64,000 bases of DNA from Pseudomonadales bacterium. Lineage in GTDB: Bacteria > Pseudomonadota > Gammaproteobacteria > Pseudomonadales > Azotimanducaceae. A program made the position numbers and the translations under genes. Shown here in pieces: positions 26,810 through 34,698 of this stretch; within the stretch, counting starts at the first letter, position 1; every line of letters starts with the position of its first letter. Below the pieces are notes generated by a model that was given only the letters and a program-made list of their open reading frames with translations, was not told the origin of the DNA and did no database searches. Where the stretch lies: NCBI GenBank assembly GCA_028281885.1, contig JANQJA010000020.1, forward strand, positions 124,001-188,000, in the 5' to 3' direction.

Positions 26810-28111
26810 TTAGCCGGAGACGGTGATCATGGTGAGGTCGCTGCCATCGATGCTCAGCTTGTCGCCGGGAGCAAGTACACTGGAACCACTGGCATCGGCA
26901 TCATTGATTCGTACCCGGGCGGTGTCATGCACATCGATGTGAGTTTCCCCGCCGCGTGAGTAAAGTGTGCAGGCAGCGCCGGTATCGGCGGTGACGATCC
27001 CGGTGCCTTCAATGCCAGCTATGTGAAAAGCGGCGCCGATGGTGTAGGCATGATTTCCGAACAGTATATGGGTGGCGCGATTCGGCCTTGATACTGCCGC
27101 CCGGGTGCTGTGGTTCAGCGGGAGACTGGTGACGTGACTGACATTACCGTTACCGGCGGCAACCGAATTCAGGTTCGCGTTGATGCCGTTCACGACGGCG
27201 TTCGGATCGAGGTTTTCAGTCTGCAGGTCTGCTACCAGGGCGATGGAATCCTTCAGCCCCGGGAACCCGGTGAATCGATCGGATAGCAGTAGTTGAGTTT
27301 CGCCATTGGCGTGCTGGCGCAGCAGCTGGACGATCTGGGGATAGATCGTCGAGCACGCCTGTAGCAACTGTTCGTTCGAGACAGAAACTTCATGACGCGC
27401 CGAGCCGGTATCCAGTTCAAATGCCGCGGCCTGACGCTGGCCCCGTGCCGCAATCCAGGCCGGCAGCGCGTTGAACAAACGTTGTTCAGACTCGGCCTGG
27501 TGCATGGGGTCGTAGCGCGATGACTGGATGAATTGTCCGGCAACGATGTTGGCCCAGCGATCGAGCAGGGTGAACAGTCCCGTTTCGGCCACCGTCAGGG
27601 ACTGCGTCCGCTGGAGCGACGCGTCCGCCTTCATCACAGTCAGGGTGATGCGATGGAGAAAGATATCCAGATGCAGAACCTGCGCGGTCCGGGCGAGTCT
27701 TGCCGCGGCAGCGATACTGGTATCCACGACGCCGCTGACAAGAATGCCACATTCCTGGGCCATACCGAGCAGCAGGCTGAGTTGTTCCCGGGTGTAGAAA
27801 CCGGGAACAGCGAAGATGATGTCATCAATGCCTTTGCCCGCTGTCTGCCAGATGGACTCCAGATGAGAGAAGGCAAGATCGGCATGGTGCCGATAGGCCG
27901 GTGTGGCATTTGGCATGGGGTCTGTATTGAGCTGTGACCAGAACCGATTGTTGGTCCAGCGTGGCAGCAGACGGGCATTTTGCTGACCCTCCGTACCCAC
28001 CAGCAGGCGTTTGCCATCGAGCACGGCATAGCCGGGGCTGGTGAGAAGAATGTCATTGTCGACACTGAGCCGCAGGCCCGCGTCGTTCAGTTCAATAATG
28101 CCGGTCGTCAT
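26810..28111 (-). CDS. Degenerate Hsp70/actin-fold protein with FHA-like tail
   Basis: A 433-residue cytoplasmic protein. Residues 1-330 follow the sugar-kinase/Hsp70/actin fold: IIFAVPGFYTREQLSLLLGMA and GVVDTSIAAAARLA correspond to the Hsp70 segments that read VPA-x-F-x-x-x-QR and NEPTAAA. The phosphate loops are degraded: no DxGT at the N-terminus and HLDIFLHRITLTV in place of DLGGGT, so ATP hydrolysis is doubtful. The C-terminal 80 residues form a beta-rich segment ending LAPGDKLSIDGSDL that looks FHA-like. It starts two bases after the ExbB-like gene, in the middle of the operon, and may be a cytoplasmic regulatory or scaffold subunit. Confidence 0.6.
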   Translation of the reverse strand: MTTGIIELNDAGLRLSVDNDILLTSPGYAVLDGKRLLVGTEGQQNARLLPRWTNNRFWSQLNTDPMPNATPAYRHHADLAFSHLESIWQTAGKGIDDIIFAVPGFYTREQLSLLLGMAQECGILVSGVVDTSIAAAARLARTAQVLHLDIFLHRITLTVMKADASLQRTQSLTVAETGLFTLLDRWANIVAGQFIQSSRYDPMHQAESEQRLFNALPAWIAARGQRQAAAFELDTGSARHEVSVSNEQLLQACSTIYPQIVQLLRQHANGETQLLLSDRFTGFPGLKDSIALVADLQTENLDPNAVVNGINANLNSVAAGNGNVSHVTSLPLNHSTRAAVSRPNRATHILFGNHAYTIGAAFHIAGIEGTGIVTADTGAACTLYSRGGETHIDVHDTARVRINDADASGSSVLAPGDKLSIDGSDLTMITVSG

Positions 28112-28113
28112 GA

Positions 28114-28908
28114 TTAGCTCTGCAGGTGACGAATCAATCGGGTATCGCAGTAATCTTCGGCATCCAGTACCAGCCGTTCCTGTGCCCGTTGTAACTGGTG
28201 CATCAGGAACATGATGATGATGCTGATCAGCAGTGCGACAAAGGTGGAGTTAAAGGCAACCCCGAGCGCCTGGGTGACGCCCGCAATGTCTCCCTGCACG
28301 GCCTTGTGTGCCTGGGCGAGTGCCTGGCCGATACCGCGAACGGTGCCAAGAAAGCCGATCGAGGGAATCGCCCAGGCGATATAGCGGATCATGGAGAGTT
28401 CTGAATCCAGTCGTTCAGATTCTGATTCACAGATCGAGCGAACAGAGTTGGATACGTCCTGAATGTTCCGGGTCGAGCGAAACCGGTGCAAGGCAACCAG
28501 CAGCGCCCGCGGCAGCAGGTAGCGCTGCTGATCTTCGGGCAGCGCCTGCATCGGACGCGAGTATTCCCGGGCGTCTTCCGGCAGGATACTGGTGCCCTCG
28601 GCGCGAGGGACCAGATCGAATTGCAAAATCTTGCGTTCCTCCAGTACCCGCCAGGTCTTGTAACCCATCAGCGAAAACGCCCACAACATGAGCACAAAAC
28701 AGGCTTCCTGTTCGAAGTCCCTGATGACGATGTAGGGCGAACGTTCCGGCACGTAATTCGGATCGGCATTGATCATCATCGCCTGTTCTTCGAGCGCCAC
28801 CCGGGCATTGGGTCGGACGATGGATACATACACCGCATGTACGATGATGATCGCGATCACCAGTGAAAAGAGCTGGTAGAGGAACTCAACAGATATCTGC
28901 TTGCTCAA
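28114..28908 (-). CDS. MotA/TolQ/ExbB proton-channel family protein
   Basis: An inner-membrane protein of about 264 residues with four hydrophobic segments: near residues 10-32, 68-86, 173-193 and 212-238 (counted from the TTG at 28908). The MotA_ExbB signature is clear: WAIPSIGFLGTVRGIGQAL in helix 3 and ALGVAFNSTFVALLISIII in helix 4. Such proteins form pentamers that use proton flow with a partner subunit carrying a transmembrane Asp; here the only candidates are the two VWA proteins. No ATG lies at the start of the frame: TTG codons occur at 28959 and 28908, and I choose the latter because the former overlaps the preceding gene by 41 bases. Confidence 0.85.
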   Translation of the reverse strand: MSKQISVEFLYQLFSLVIAIIIVHAVYVSIVRPNARVALEEQAMMINADPNYVPERSPYIVIRDFEQEACFVLMLWAFSLMGYKTWRVLEERKILQFDLVPRAEGTSILPEDAREYSRPMQALPEDQQRYLLPRALLVALHRFRSTRNIQDVSNSVRSICESESERLDSELSMIRYIAWAIPSIGFLGTVRGIGQALAQAHKAVQGDIAGVTQALGVAFNSTFVALLISIIIMFLMHQLQRAQERLVLDAEDYCDTRLIRHLQS

Positions 28909-28918
28909 GGCCGTAGTC

Positions 28919-29167
28919 TCATATGTTGGTTGGAAAATCGACGGGTTTATCGACGTCAATCGCTTCGCTTGGGACGAAGGTGCGCAGCGATTCGGTCACA
29001 GTCTCGCGGAGGCCTCCGGTATTAACCGCGGGGCCTGGCTGATCCGGCAGCTCGGCCGTCTCGTTAGTCTCCTGCGCCGGTGGTACCTCGTTGGTTTGCG
29101 CTGGTCCCCCGAAAGCCTGCAAAGGCACAGTCACGCTCAGGAGAGCAGCAGCGAGCCACTTGTTCAT
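28919..29167 (-). CDS. Small secreted protein of unknown function
   Basis: An 82-residue protein with a clean signal peptide (MNKWLAAALLSVTVPLQAFG) leaving about 60 residues rich in Pro, Glu and Thr, without cysteines. No family is recognised. Its ATG overlaps the stop of the PEGA/FGE gene as ATGA (29164-29167) and its stop lies 10 bases ahead of the ExbB-like start, so it is embedded in the operon. The low-complexity mature part suggests a flexible periplasmic linker or assembly factor. Confidence 0.6.
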   Translation of the reverse strand: MNKWLAAALLSVTVPLQAFGGPAQTNEVPPAQETNETAELPDQPGPAVNTGGLRETVTESLRTFVPSEAIDVDKPVDFPTNI

Positions 29168-31215
29168 TCGACATACCTCGCAACGCGAAAGCCGACGTCC
29201 GGTTTGGGCGCCGAACCGTAGTCCCGAAACGTCCAGCGCAATTCCGAGAACCTGCCGTGAGTGTAATTGGAACCGCGTACGACATGGTACTCCCCTTGTT
29301 CCGGGCCGGTCGGGTCCACCAGCTGTTCGCGCACCAACTCGATGGAATAGAAGTCATGAATCCACTCTGACACATTACCGGCGAGGTCATGGATACCGAG
29401 TGTATTGGCGAAAAACGAACCGACCGGGGCGGGGCCACGGTAGGTGTCGTCATAACCGGCGATGAAGTAGGGCACCATGTTGCGTGCCGACTCGTCGGCA
29501 TAGTTGGCGTGAACCTCGGTGGGTGGCATCACTTCACCCCAGGGAAAGCGGGTTGGTGTGCCGCTGGCATAGCGAGCGGCCCATGCCCATTCCGCCTCGG
29601 TCGGCAGGCGGTAGCCGATGGTCATTGGCACGACGGCCTGAAAGCGGCCGTCTTTGAGCACATAGGCCGGGGGCAGACCGTCTTTCTGGCTCAACCAGTT
29701 GCAGAACCGTGCGGCGTCTTCCCAGGAAACGTTCACCACGGGACGTTCCCCCTGGTTCAGCAGAGAGCGACCCAGCACGCCGGAATCGTGATTCGGGGCA
29801 AACTGCTGAAACTGCTCATTGCTCACTTCGTGGACAGAAAGATAATAGGGCCGGGTCAGTCGGACTGATTTTTCGATTTCATTCGACCGTCGACCAGGTT
29901 CCCGTCGGCCGGCCCCCATCGATAACTCGTCGGGAATAATCAGCTTGAACTCTGGCCCGCCTGCGCTGGCAAACGCGGTGGGAATCGCGGCAAGCGCCGC
30001 TTCGTCTTCGGTCTGTAACTGAACCATCAGCTGCTGGGTCAGCCCCGGTTTTGGTGTTACCTCGGTGCGATAGGTTGCGTACCCGGGTTTTCGGATCTCG
30101 ATGTCGTGACTGCTGGCCGTCAGTTCAATCTGCTGTCCGGGTTCACCGCGAGAAACGCCGTCCACGAACAGCTCGGCCCCGGCCGGTTCCACCATGAGAC
30201 GAATCACGCCCATGACCGGCCTGAGCCGGACGGACAGGGCCACGTCTTCGTCGGCGGCGACATCCACCGTGCGGGTTTCCTTTTCAAAGCCCGCTTTCGA
30301 CAACTCAATGCGATAGCGTTCTCCGGGCCGCAATTTGATTTCGAGCGGTGTCTGGCCTTCAAAGCGATCATTGATTGTGACGCTGGCAGAGTCCGGGTCG
30401 GTTGCGACCAATACGGTGCCGTCAGCGCGAATGAGCTGCACGGTGTCGAGGGCCTGGTCAATGCCGGCAGTGACCTCCAATGACGTCTGCCAGGTCTTGA
30501 AACCCGGTTGCCTGAGCTGGAGCATGCGGGTGCCCCGAAGCAGCTCGATTGTCGCGGGTGTTTGTCCGACCTCAACGTCATCCGCCAGAATCGTTGCCCC
30601 GCCGGGCATGCTGTCAAGCGTTACTTCCGCCCAGGCAGGCGCCAGTTCGGCAACAATCTCCTGGGCGACGCGCATACCTTCAATATCGATCTCGGTGTCG
30701 AAGGGCAGGTATCGTTCGGGCTGGATCGAGATGTCATGCAGGCCGGGCGCGATCTCATCCAGAACCAGTGGCGTCCGTCCGACCGGCTGCTGGTCAACCA
30801 GGACCGTTGCCGTGACCTCGGGTATTGTGGTGATTGTCAGGATTCCCGGCAGCCGCTGCATGCTCAGGCTGAATTCCTGATCCGCTTCGCCGGTTACCGT
30901 AATCTGCTGGCTCAAGGATTCATAGCCAGGACGATGGGCGTCAACGACATAGTCTCCGGGCAGCATCATGTAACGCTCGCCCAGCCGATAGGTGAAGAAA
31001 CCAGCTGTGACAGTCACGCTTGCGTCAGCGGGCTCGGTCTCTAATCGGACCGCCCGAGCGCTGAACATGAAGCCGACGGCGACGATCAGTATCGCCAGTG
31101 CGCTGGCGATCGCGACCGGGACCGGCTTCAGGTAGAGCCTGCGCGACTCGCGGGTGGGATCGGCCCGGGTGAATGTGGCCGGTTCGATGATGAGATGATC
31201 GTTGTCTCCCGCCAT
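29164..31215 (-). CDS. PEGA-repeat membrane protein with FGE/sulfatase-modifying fold
   Basis: A 683-residue protein: cytoplasmic tail (1-30), one transmembrane helix (31-52), about five PEGA-type beta repeats (57-410, for example VLVDQQPVGRTPLVLDEI and VTINDRFEGQTPLEIKL), then an FGE-sulfatase/C-lectin-like domain (430-680) with VVNVSWEDAARFCNWLS, YRLPTEAEWAWAAR and GNVSEWIHDFYS. The pair of cysteines used by true formylglycine-generating enzymes near the C-terminus is absent (GRFSELRWTFR stands there), so it is likely a binding module. ATG 31215 overlaps the stop of the kinase-like gene. Topology places repeats and FGE fold in the periplasm. Confidence 0.86.
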   Translation of the reverse strand: MAGDNDHLIIEPATFTRADPTRESRRLYLKPVPVAIASALAILIVAVGFMFSARAVRLETEPADASVTVTAGFFTYRLGERYMMLPGDYVVDAHRPGYESLSQQITVTGEADQEFSLSMQRLPGILTITTIPEVTATVLVDQQPVGRTPLVLDEIAPGLHDISIQPERYLPFDTEIDIEGMRVAQEIVAELAPAWAEVTLDSMPGGATILADDVEVGQTPATIELLRGTRMLQLRQPGFKTWQTSLEVTAGIDQALDTVQLIRADGTVLVATDPDSASVTINDRFEGQTPLEIKLRPGERYRIELSKAGFEKETRTVDVAADEDVALSVRLRPVMGVIRLMVEPAGAELFVDGVSRGEPGQQIELTASSHDIEIRKPGYATYRTEVTPKPGLTQQLMVQLQTEDEAALAAIPTAFASAGGPEFKLIIPDELSMGAGRREPGRRSNEIEKSVRLTRPYYLSVHEVSNEQFQQFAPNHDSGVLGRSLLNQGERPVVNVSWEDAARFCNWLSQKDGLPPAYVLKDGRFQAVVPMTIGYRLPTEAEWAWAARYASGTPTRFPWGEVMPPTEVHANYADESARNMVPYFIAGYDDTYRGPAPVGSFFANTLGIHDLAGNVSEWIHDFYSIELVREQLVDPTGPEQGEYHVVRGSNYTHGRFSELRWTFRDYGSAPKPDVGFRVARYVE

Positions 31216-33473
31216 CAGATTCTCTCGGTGCAACTGATGTAGATCGGTTCGATTTCACGTCCACCGATCAGCGTCAGTTCGTATTGGACGTTCTTGTAAC
31301 CGGGTCTCTTGCCGACGATGGTGTACTGGCCTGGTGTCAGGGTAACGGAAGTTTCCTGGATCCGGCCCAGTTCACCGTATCGATAGATCGTGACGTCGGT
31401 ACGGTTGTCCGAGCGTAGTCTTACCTCGACTGGAATTCGGGCAAGCGCGATGAACTGGGACAGGCGATCGATCTTGTTGCTGAGGATCGGACCGGGATTG
31501 TCTGACACGGCGGTCGCAACCAGGCGCCGCGCGTTCTGTAGTTCTTCGTCATTCGCCAGCAGGGTCGGTCGATTGACCAGACGATCGACGGACTGATTCA
31601 AGGCGAGATTCTGCGCGGCTTGTTGCTCACCTTCCCGAGCCAGTACCAGGGTCGCATCCAGCGCCTGAATATCCTGGTAATGAGCGATAGCATCCGCCCA
31701 GTTTTCGTCGGTTTCTGCGATCCGGGCCTTTCCGGTCAGTTGATCGATTTCCCCCTGGGTAATGGCCAGGTCGACCTGCTGAAGACCATCGTCCGGCGCA
31801 TCGGATGATGGCTGTATCTGGCGAGCCTGTTCAAATGATTGTCGGGCCTCGTCGTATTGCTGACTGGACAGTGCCGCAAAGCCAGCAGACATGGCATCGC
31901 TGAAACGACGCTGGTCGATGGCGGCCGTGATGCGCGCCTGTGCCGCGATGGCGGGTTGCCAGTCGGATCTTAGCGCCAGTGCATCAGTCGCTGCCTGTTT
32001 TGCTTCGTCGAGCTGTCCTTCCTGTTCCAGGAATGTTGCCTTCTCCAGCAGGTCGCGAAGAGACTCGAGTTGCATCGCGAGCTCAAGGCGATCCCGATGC
32101 TCGGCGTTGGTCGGCTCCATGGCGGTGACGATCTGATAGGCAGCAATGGCGGTCTCGTGATCGCCGTCGGCGACAGCGGCCTCGCCCGTTTCGATGTAGG
32201 ACTGCTTGCGGGAATCTACCGAGGCGATTGTCGTTTCCAGCACCGTAATGGCTGCTTCATACAGCGCCAGGCCCGCTTCGAATTCGCCGCTGCGATAGGC
32301 TTCATCGGCTTGCTCTGTCAGCGCTTCCGACTCCGCATATTTATCGCCGCCCCATCGGTGAACGCCGATATCCTCAAGCGTAACCTGGAGTCTCAGGATT
32401 TCTTTCGCCAGGTCCTTGCCGCGTTGTTCCAGTTGCTCCTGACGTGCCTGCTCGAGTGGCGTCAATGCGGGAGTAATGATTGTCGGTGTGGCATCAGGTG
32501 TCTCGACCGATGTCGATGCTGTTGTCGTCACAGGCGGTGGCTCCACCTCAGTTGTATCGTTAGGCAACAATGAAAAGACGACAAGGGCGGTAACAATCAG
32601 TCCGGCGAGTCCCGCCAGTGCAGTGGGCGTCGAGACTGAGCGACCACCGCCGGGTGTTTCAACTGGCGTGACTGGCACTGTCCGGGGTTGAGTCGCGGTG
32701 GACCGGGTGAAGTGATTGGCCGGCGTCAGGGATGCGTCTGATTCACCAAGAATCGTATCCCTGAGGGTAGCAGTAATCGCGGAGATATCGACGGGCCGGT
32801 CATAGGCGCGATCCGACAGCATCTGCTGAACCAGCGTGCCCAATGGCTCGGGCATGGGTGCGGCACCACTGCTGGACAAGGGGCTGCGGGTCATCAGTGC
32901 GGTGATGATTCTGCCCAGGGAATAGATATCGTCGCTGGGGTCGGCAGCGTCACCGGCGCGGATCTGGTCACTTAGATAGATGCTATTGGCGTTGTCTTCT
33001 CCGAGTGTGGGCGGCAGGCCAAAGTCGGTCAGCATCACCTGGTCCTGGTCATCGATCAGGATGTTGTGGGGATGCAGATGACCATGCGCCAGTCCAAGCG
33101 AGTGGGCGAACTCTATCGCTGCGAGTAACTGTTCAACCACCGGCCAGTGAGACCGTGGCGTGCCCTCGGTGACATCAAACGGACGCGCGTTCCGTACCAG
33201 CTGGGTGACGAGATACGGATGACCTTCATGTTCGCCGCGGCCGAATATGCGAGCGATGTTCGGGTGAATCAGGCCGCGGGTGGCGGCGATGGTCTGGTCA
33301 ATGGTTGCCTGGGTAGCGGGTGAGAGCCGATCCGCTCTGATCTTTAGCAGGATACGTTCGCCGGAACTGCGATCGAGCGCAATCCAGCCCTCGGTACCTT
33401 CGCCTCGAGAAAGTCGTGATACCAATAAAAAATCGGCACCAAACTCTTGGCCTTCAACAAGCTGAAGCGTCAT
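31215..33473 (-). CDS. Membrane Ser/Thr kinase-like protein, predicted pseudokinase
   Basis: A 752-residue protein: a kinase domain (about 10-245), one transmembrane helix (284-303), a long helical TPR-like periplasmic region (about 340-650) and a C-terminal PEGA-type beta domain. Kinase landmarks: glycine loop SRGEGTEG, Lys44, the catalytic loop HGHLHPHN at 130-137, and DFG at 150-152. The catalytic Asp expected at 132 and Lys at 134 are both His, so phosphotransfer is unlikely while nucleotide binding may remain. The same membrane kinase plus PEGA plan occurs in active kinases elsewhere. It is encoded between two lipoproteins and the PEGA/FGE protein, in the same operon. Confidence 0.87.
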   Translation of the reverse strand: MTLQLVEGQEFGADFLLVSRLSRGEGTEGWIALDRSSGERILLKIRADRLSPATQATIDQTIAATRGLIHPNIARIFGRGEHEGHPYLVTQLVRNARPFDVTEGTPRSHWPVVEQLLAAIEFAHSLGLAHGHLHPHNILIDDQDQVMLTDFGLPPTLGEDNANSIYLSDQIRAGDAADPSDDIYSLGRIITALMTRSPLSSSGAAPMPEPLGTLVQQMLSDRAYDRPVDISAITATLRDTILGESDASLTPANHFTRSTATQPRTVPVTPVETPGGGRSVSTPTALAGLAGLIVTALVVFSLLPNDTTEVEPPPVTTTASTSVETPDATPTIITPALTPLEQARQEQLEQRGKDLAKEILRLQVTLEDIGVHRWGGDKYAESEALTEQADEAYRSGEFEAGLALYEAAITVLETTIASVDSRKQSYIETGEAAVADGDHETAIAAYQIVTAMEPTNAEHRDRLELAMQLESLRDLLEKATFLEQEGQLDEAKQAATDALALRSDWQPAIAAQARITAAIDQRRFSDAMSAGFAALSSQQYDEARQSFEQARQIQPSSDAPDDGLQQVDLAITQGEIDQLTGKARIAETDENWADAIAHYQDIQALDATLVLAREGEQQAAQNLALNQSVDRLVNRPTLLANDEELQNARRLVATAVSDNPGPILSNKIDRLSQFIALARIPVEVRLRSDNRTDVTIYRYGELGRIQETSVTLTPGQYTIVGKRPGYKNVQYELTLIGGREIEPIYISCTERI

Positions 33474-33498
33474 AGATCGCCACTGACTTCAGGGGGAG

Positions 33499-34683
33499 CT
33501 AGTTTACCTCGACCGGAAGTCCGGTTTCCTCCGCGTAGATTTCCTTGAGGATACGTCGCCATTGTTCGTACTGTGCATTTGCTGTGCCGCTCAGCTCAAT
33601 GGTTCTTCCCTCAATGTCGAGGACAAATGGCGCGATCTCGGCGCCGAGTGACTGGCTTAGCTCACGCAGGGATTCCTCGTGAATCTCCGCTTCCTTGCGA
33701 CGATCGAGGCCGCTTTTGACCAGCCCGATACCGCCGACGACGGAACCGACGGCGGCAGTCTGGCCCGCATAGGTGCCGCTCTCACTGCCGGCATAGAGGC
33801 CACCGGCGATCAGGGCAGCGCCGCCGAGCAGTCGGCTGGTGGCCTGGCGTTCCATTTGCCGCAGCTTGATGGCCTCATCGTAGGTCGCGAATCGCCATTC
33901 ATCATAGGATGGCTTCATCTCACGATAGAACTTGCCGTAAAAATCGTCGAGCGTGTCGATCAACAGATATTCACGTTCCTTGATCCGGTTGACCCGGTCG
34001 AGCATGCGATCGCTGTCTGAGGGCAGGTTATTGATCCTGACTCGCGAGCCGTTGTCGTCAAGGTACTCACCGAAGGCTTCCGATGACAGGGCCCGCGCGT
34101 ATTTGAGTTGGGAAATCTGTCGGATGTTGGTGATCGTCTCCTGGTCGAGTTGGTCACGCATTGCCAGCAGGTCGTCAGCGACCTGATTGTAGAAATCCTG
34201 GAACGGATCTTCCTTCGGCCGTTCGTAGGAATATTTGCTGGCGTTGTCCTCAAAGACCTTATTGATCCATTTGCGTCCGCTCGAATCGGTGGCGACGATC
34301 CGCGCCCGCAGGGTCTCCCCGTCAGACAGCAGAATCTCACCGCTAATACTGACATCAACCGCATCAGACTGATCTGGCGTGACCCGCACGGCGCCCCAGT
34401 TTCCGGTGAGTTCCAGCGTGTCCTTGAGTTGATATGCGACGTACCTGGATTCGGCGTGACGGACGTCAGGCACGATACGTTTCCGCTCAACGTCTGCTTG
34501 ATCGCTGGGAATGCCGGGTTCGAGGGGCATCACGCCAACATCGAGGAGCAGTTCCGGTGGCATGAAGACGGTCGACTGTCGCGCCGGTGTTGGGTTGGCG
34601 TCGACAACCGTCGTGTTGGTGCATCCGGCGATCAGTAACGACCCGATAGCGGTCAGGATGGTTCTCGAAAATGGCTGCAGCAT
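33499..34683 (-). CDS. Lipoprotein of unknown function in the VWA cluster
   Basis: A 394-residue protein with lipobox LLIAGC (Cys near residue 21), so anchored in a membrane by lipid. The mid-part (AVRVTPDQSDAVDVSISGEI, LSDGETLRARIVATDSSGR) resembles the small alpha/beta fold seen in LpoB/CsgG-like lipoproteins. A glycine-rich stretch follows (LLGGAALIAGGLYAGSESG). ATG 34683 is chosen over a TTG at 34689. It precedes the pseudokinase gene by 25 bases and follows the Pro/Ser-rich lipoprotein by 15 bases. No enzyme motif is seen. Confidence 0.75.
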   Translation of the reverse strand: MLQPFSRTILTAIGSLLIAGCTNTTVVDANPTPARQSTVFMPPELLLDVGVMPLEPGIPSDQADVERKRIVPDVRHAESRYVAYQLKDTLELTGNWGAVRVTPDQSDAVDVSISGEILLSDGETLRARIVATDSSGRKWINKVFEDNASKYSYERPKEDPFQDFYNQVADDLLAMRDQLDQETITNIRQISQLKYARALSSEAFGEYLDDNGSRVRINNLPSDSDRMLDRVNRIKEREYLLIDTLDDFYGKFYREMKPSYDEWRFATYDEAIKLRQMERQATSRLLGGAALIAGGLYAGSESGTYAGQTAAVGSVVGGIGLVKSGLDRRKEAEIHEESLRELSQSLGAEIAPFVLDIEGRTIELSGTANAQYEQWRRILKEIYAEETGLPVEVN

Positions 34684-34698
34684 GATCAATCCGGTTTT

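Noticed and set aside
24712-28908. Zorya-type anti-phage system
   Set aside because: An ExbB/MotA-type gene with Asp-helix partners recalls ZorA/ZorB, but there is no OmpA end on the partners and no ZorC, ZorD or ZorE gene.
29164-31215. Active formylglycine-generating enzyme
   Set aside because: The two catalytic cysteines are missing from the C-terminal motif and no sulfatase gene lies nearby.
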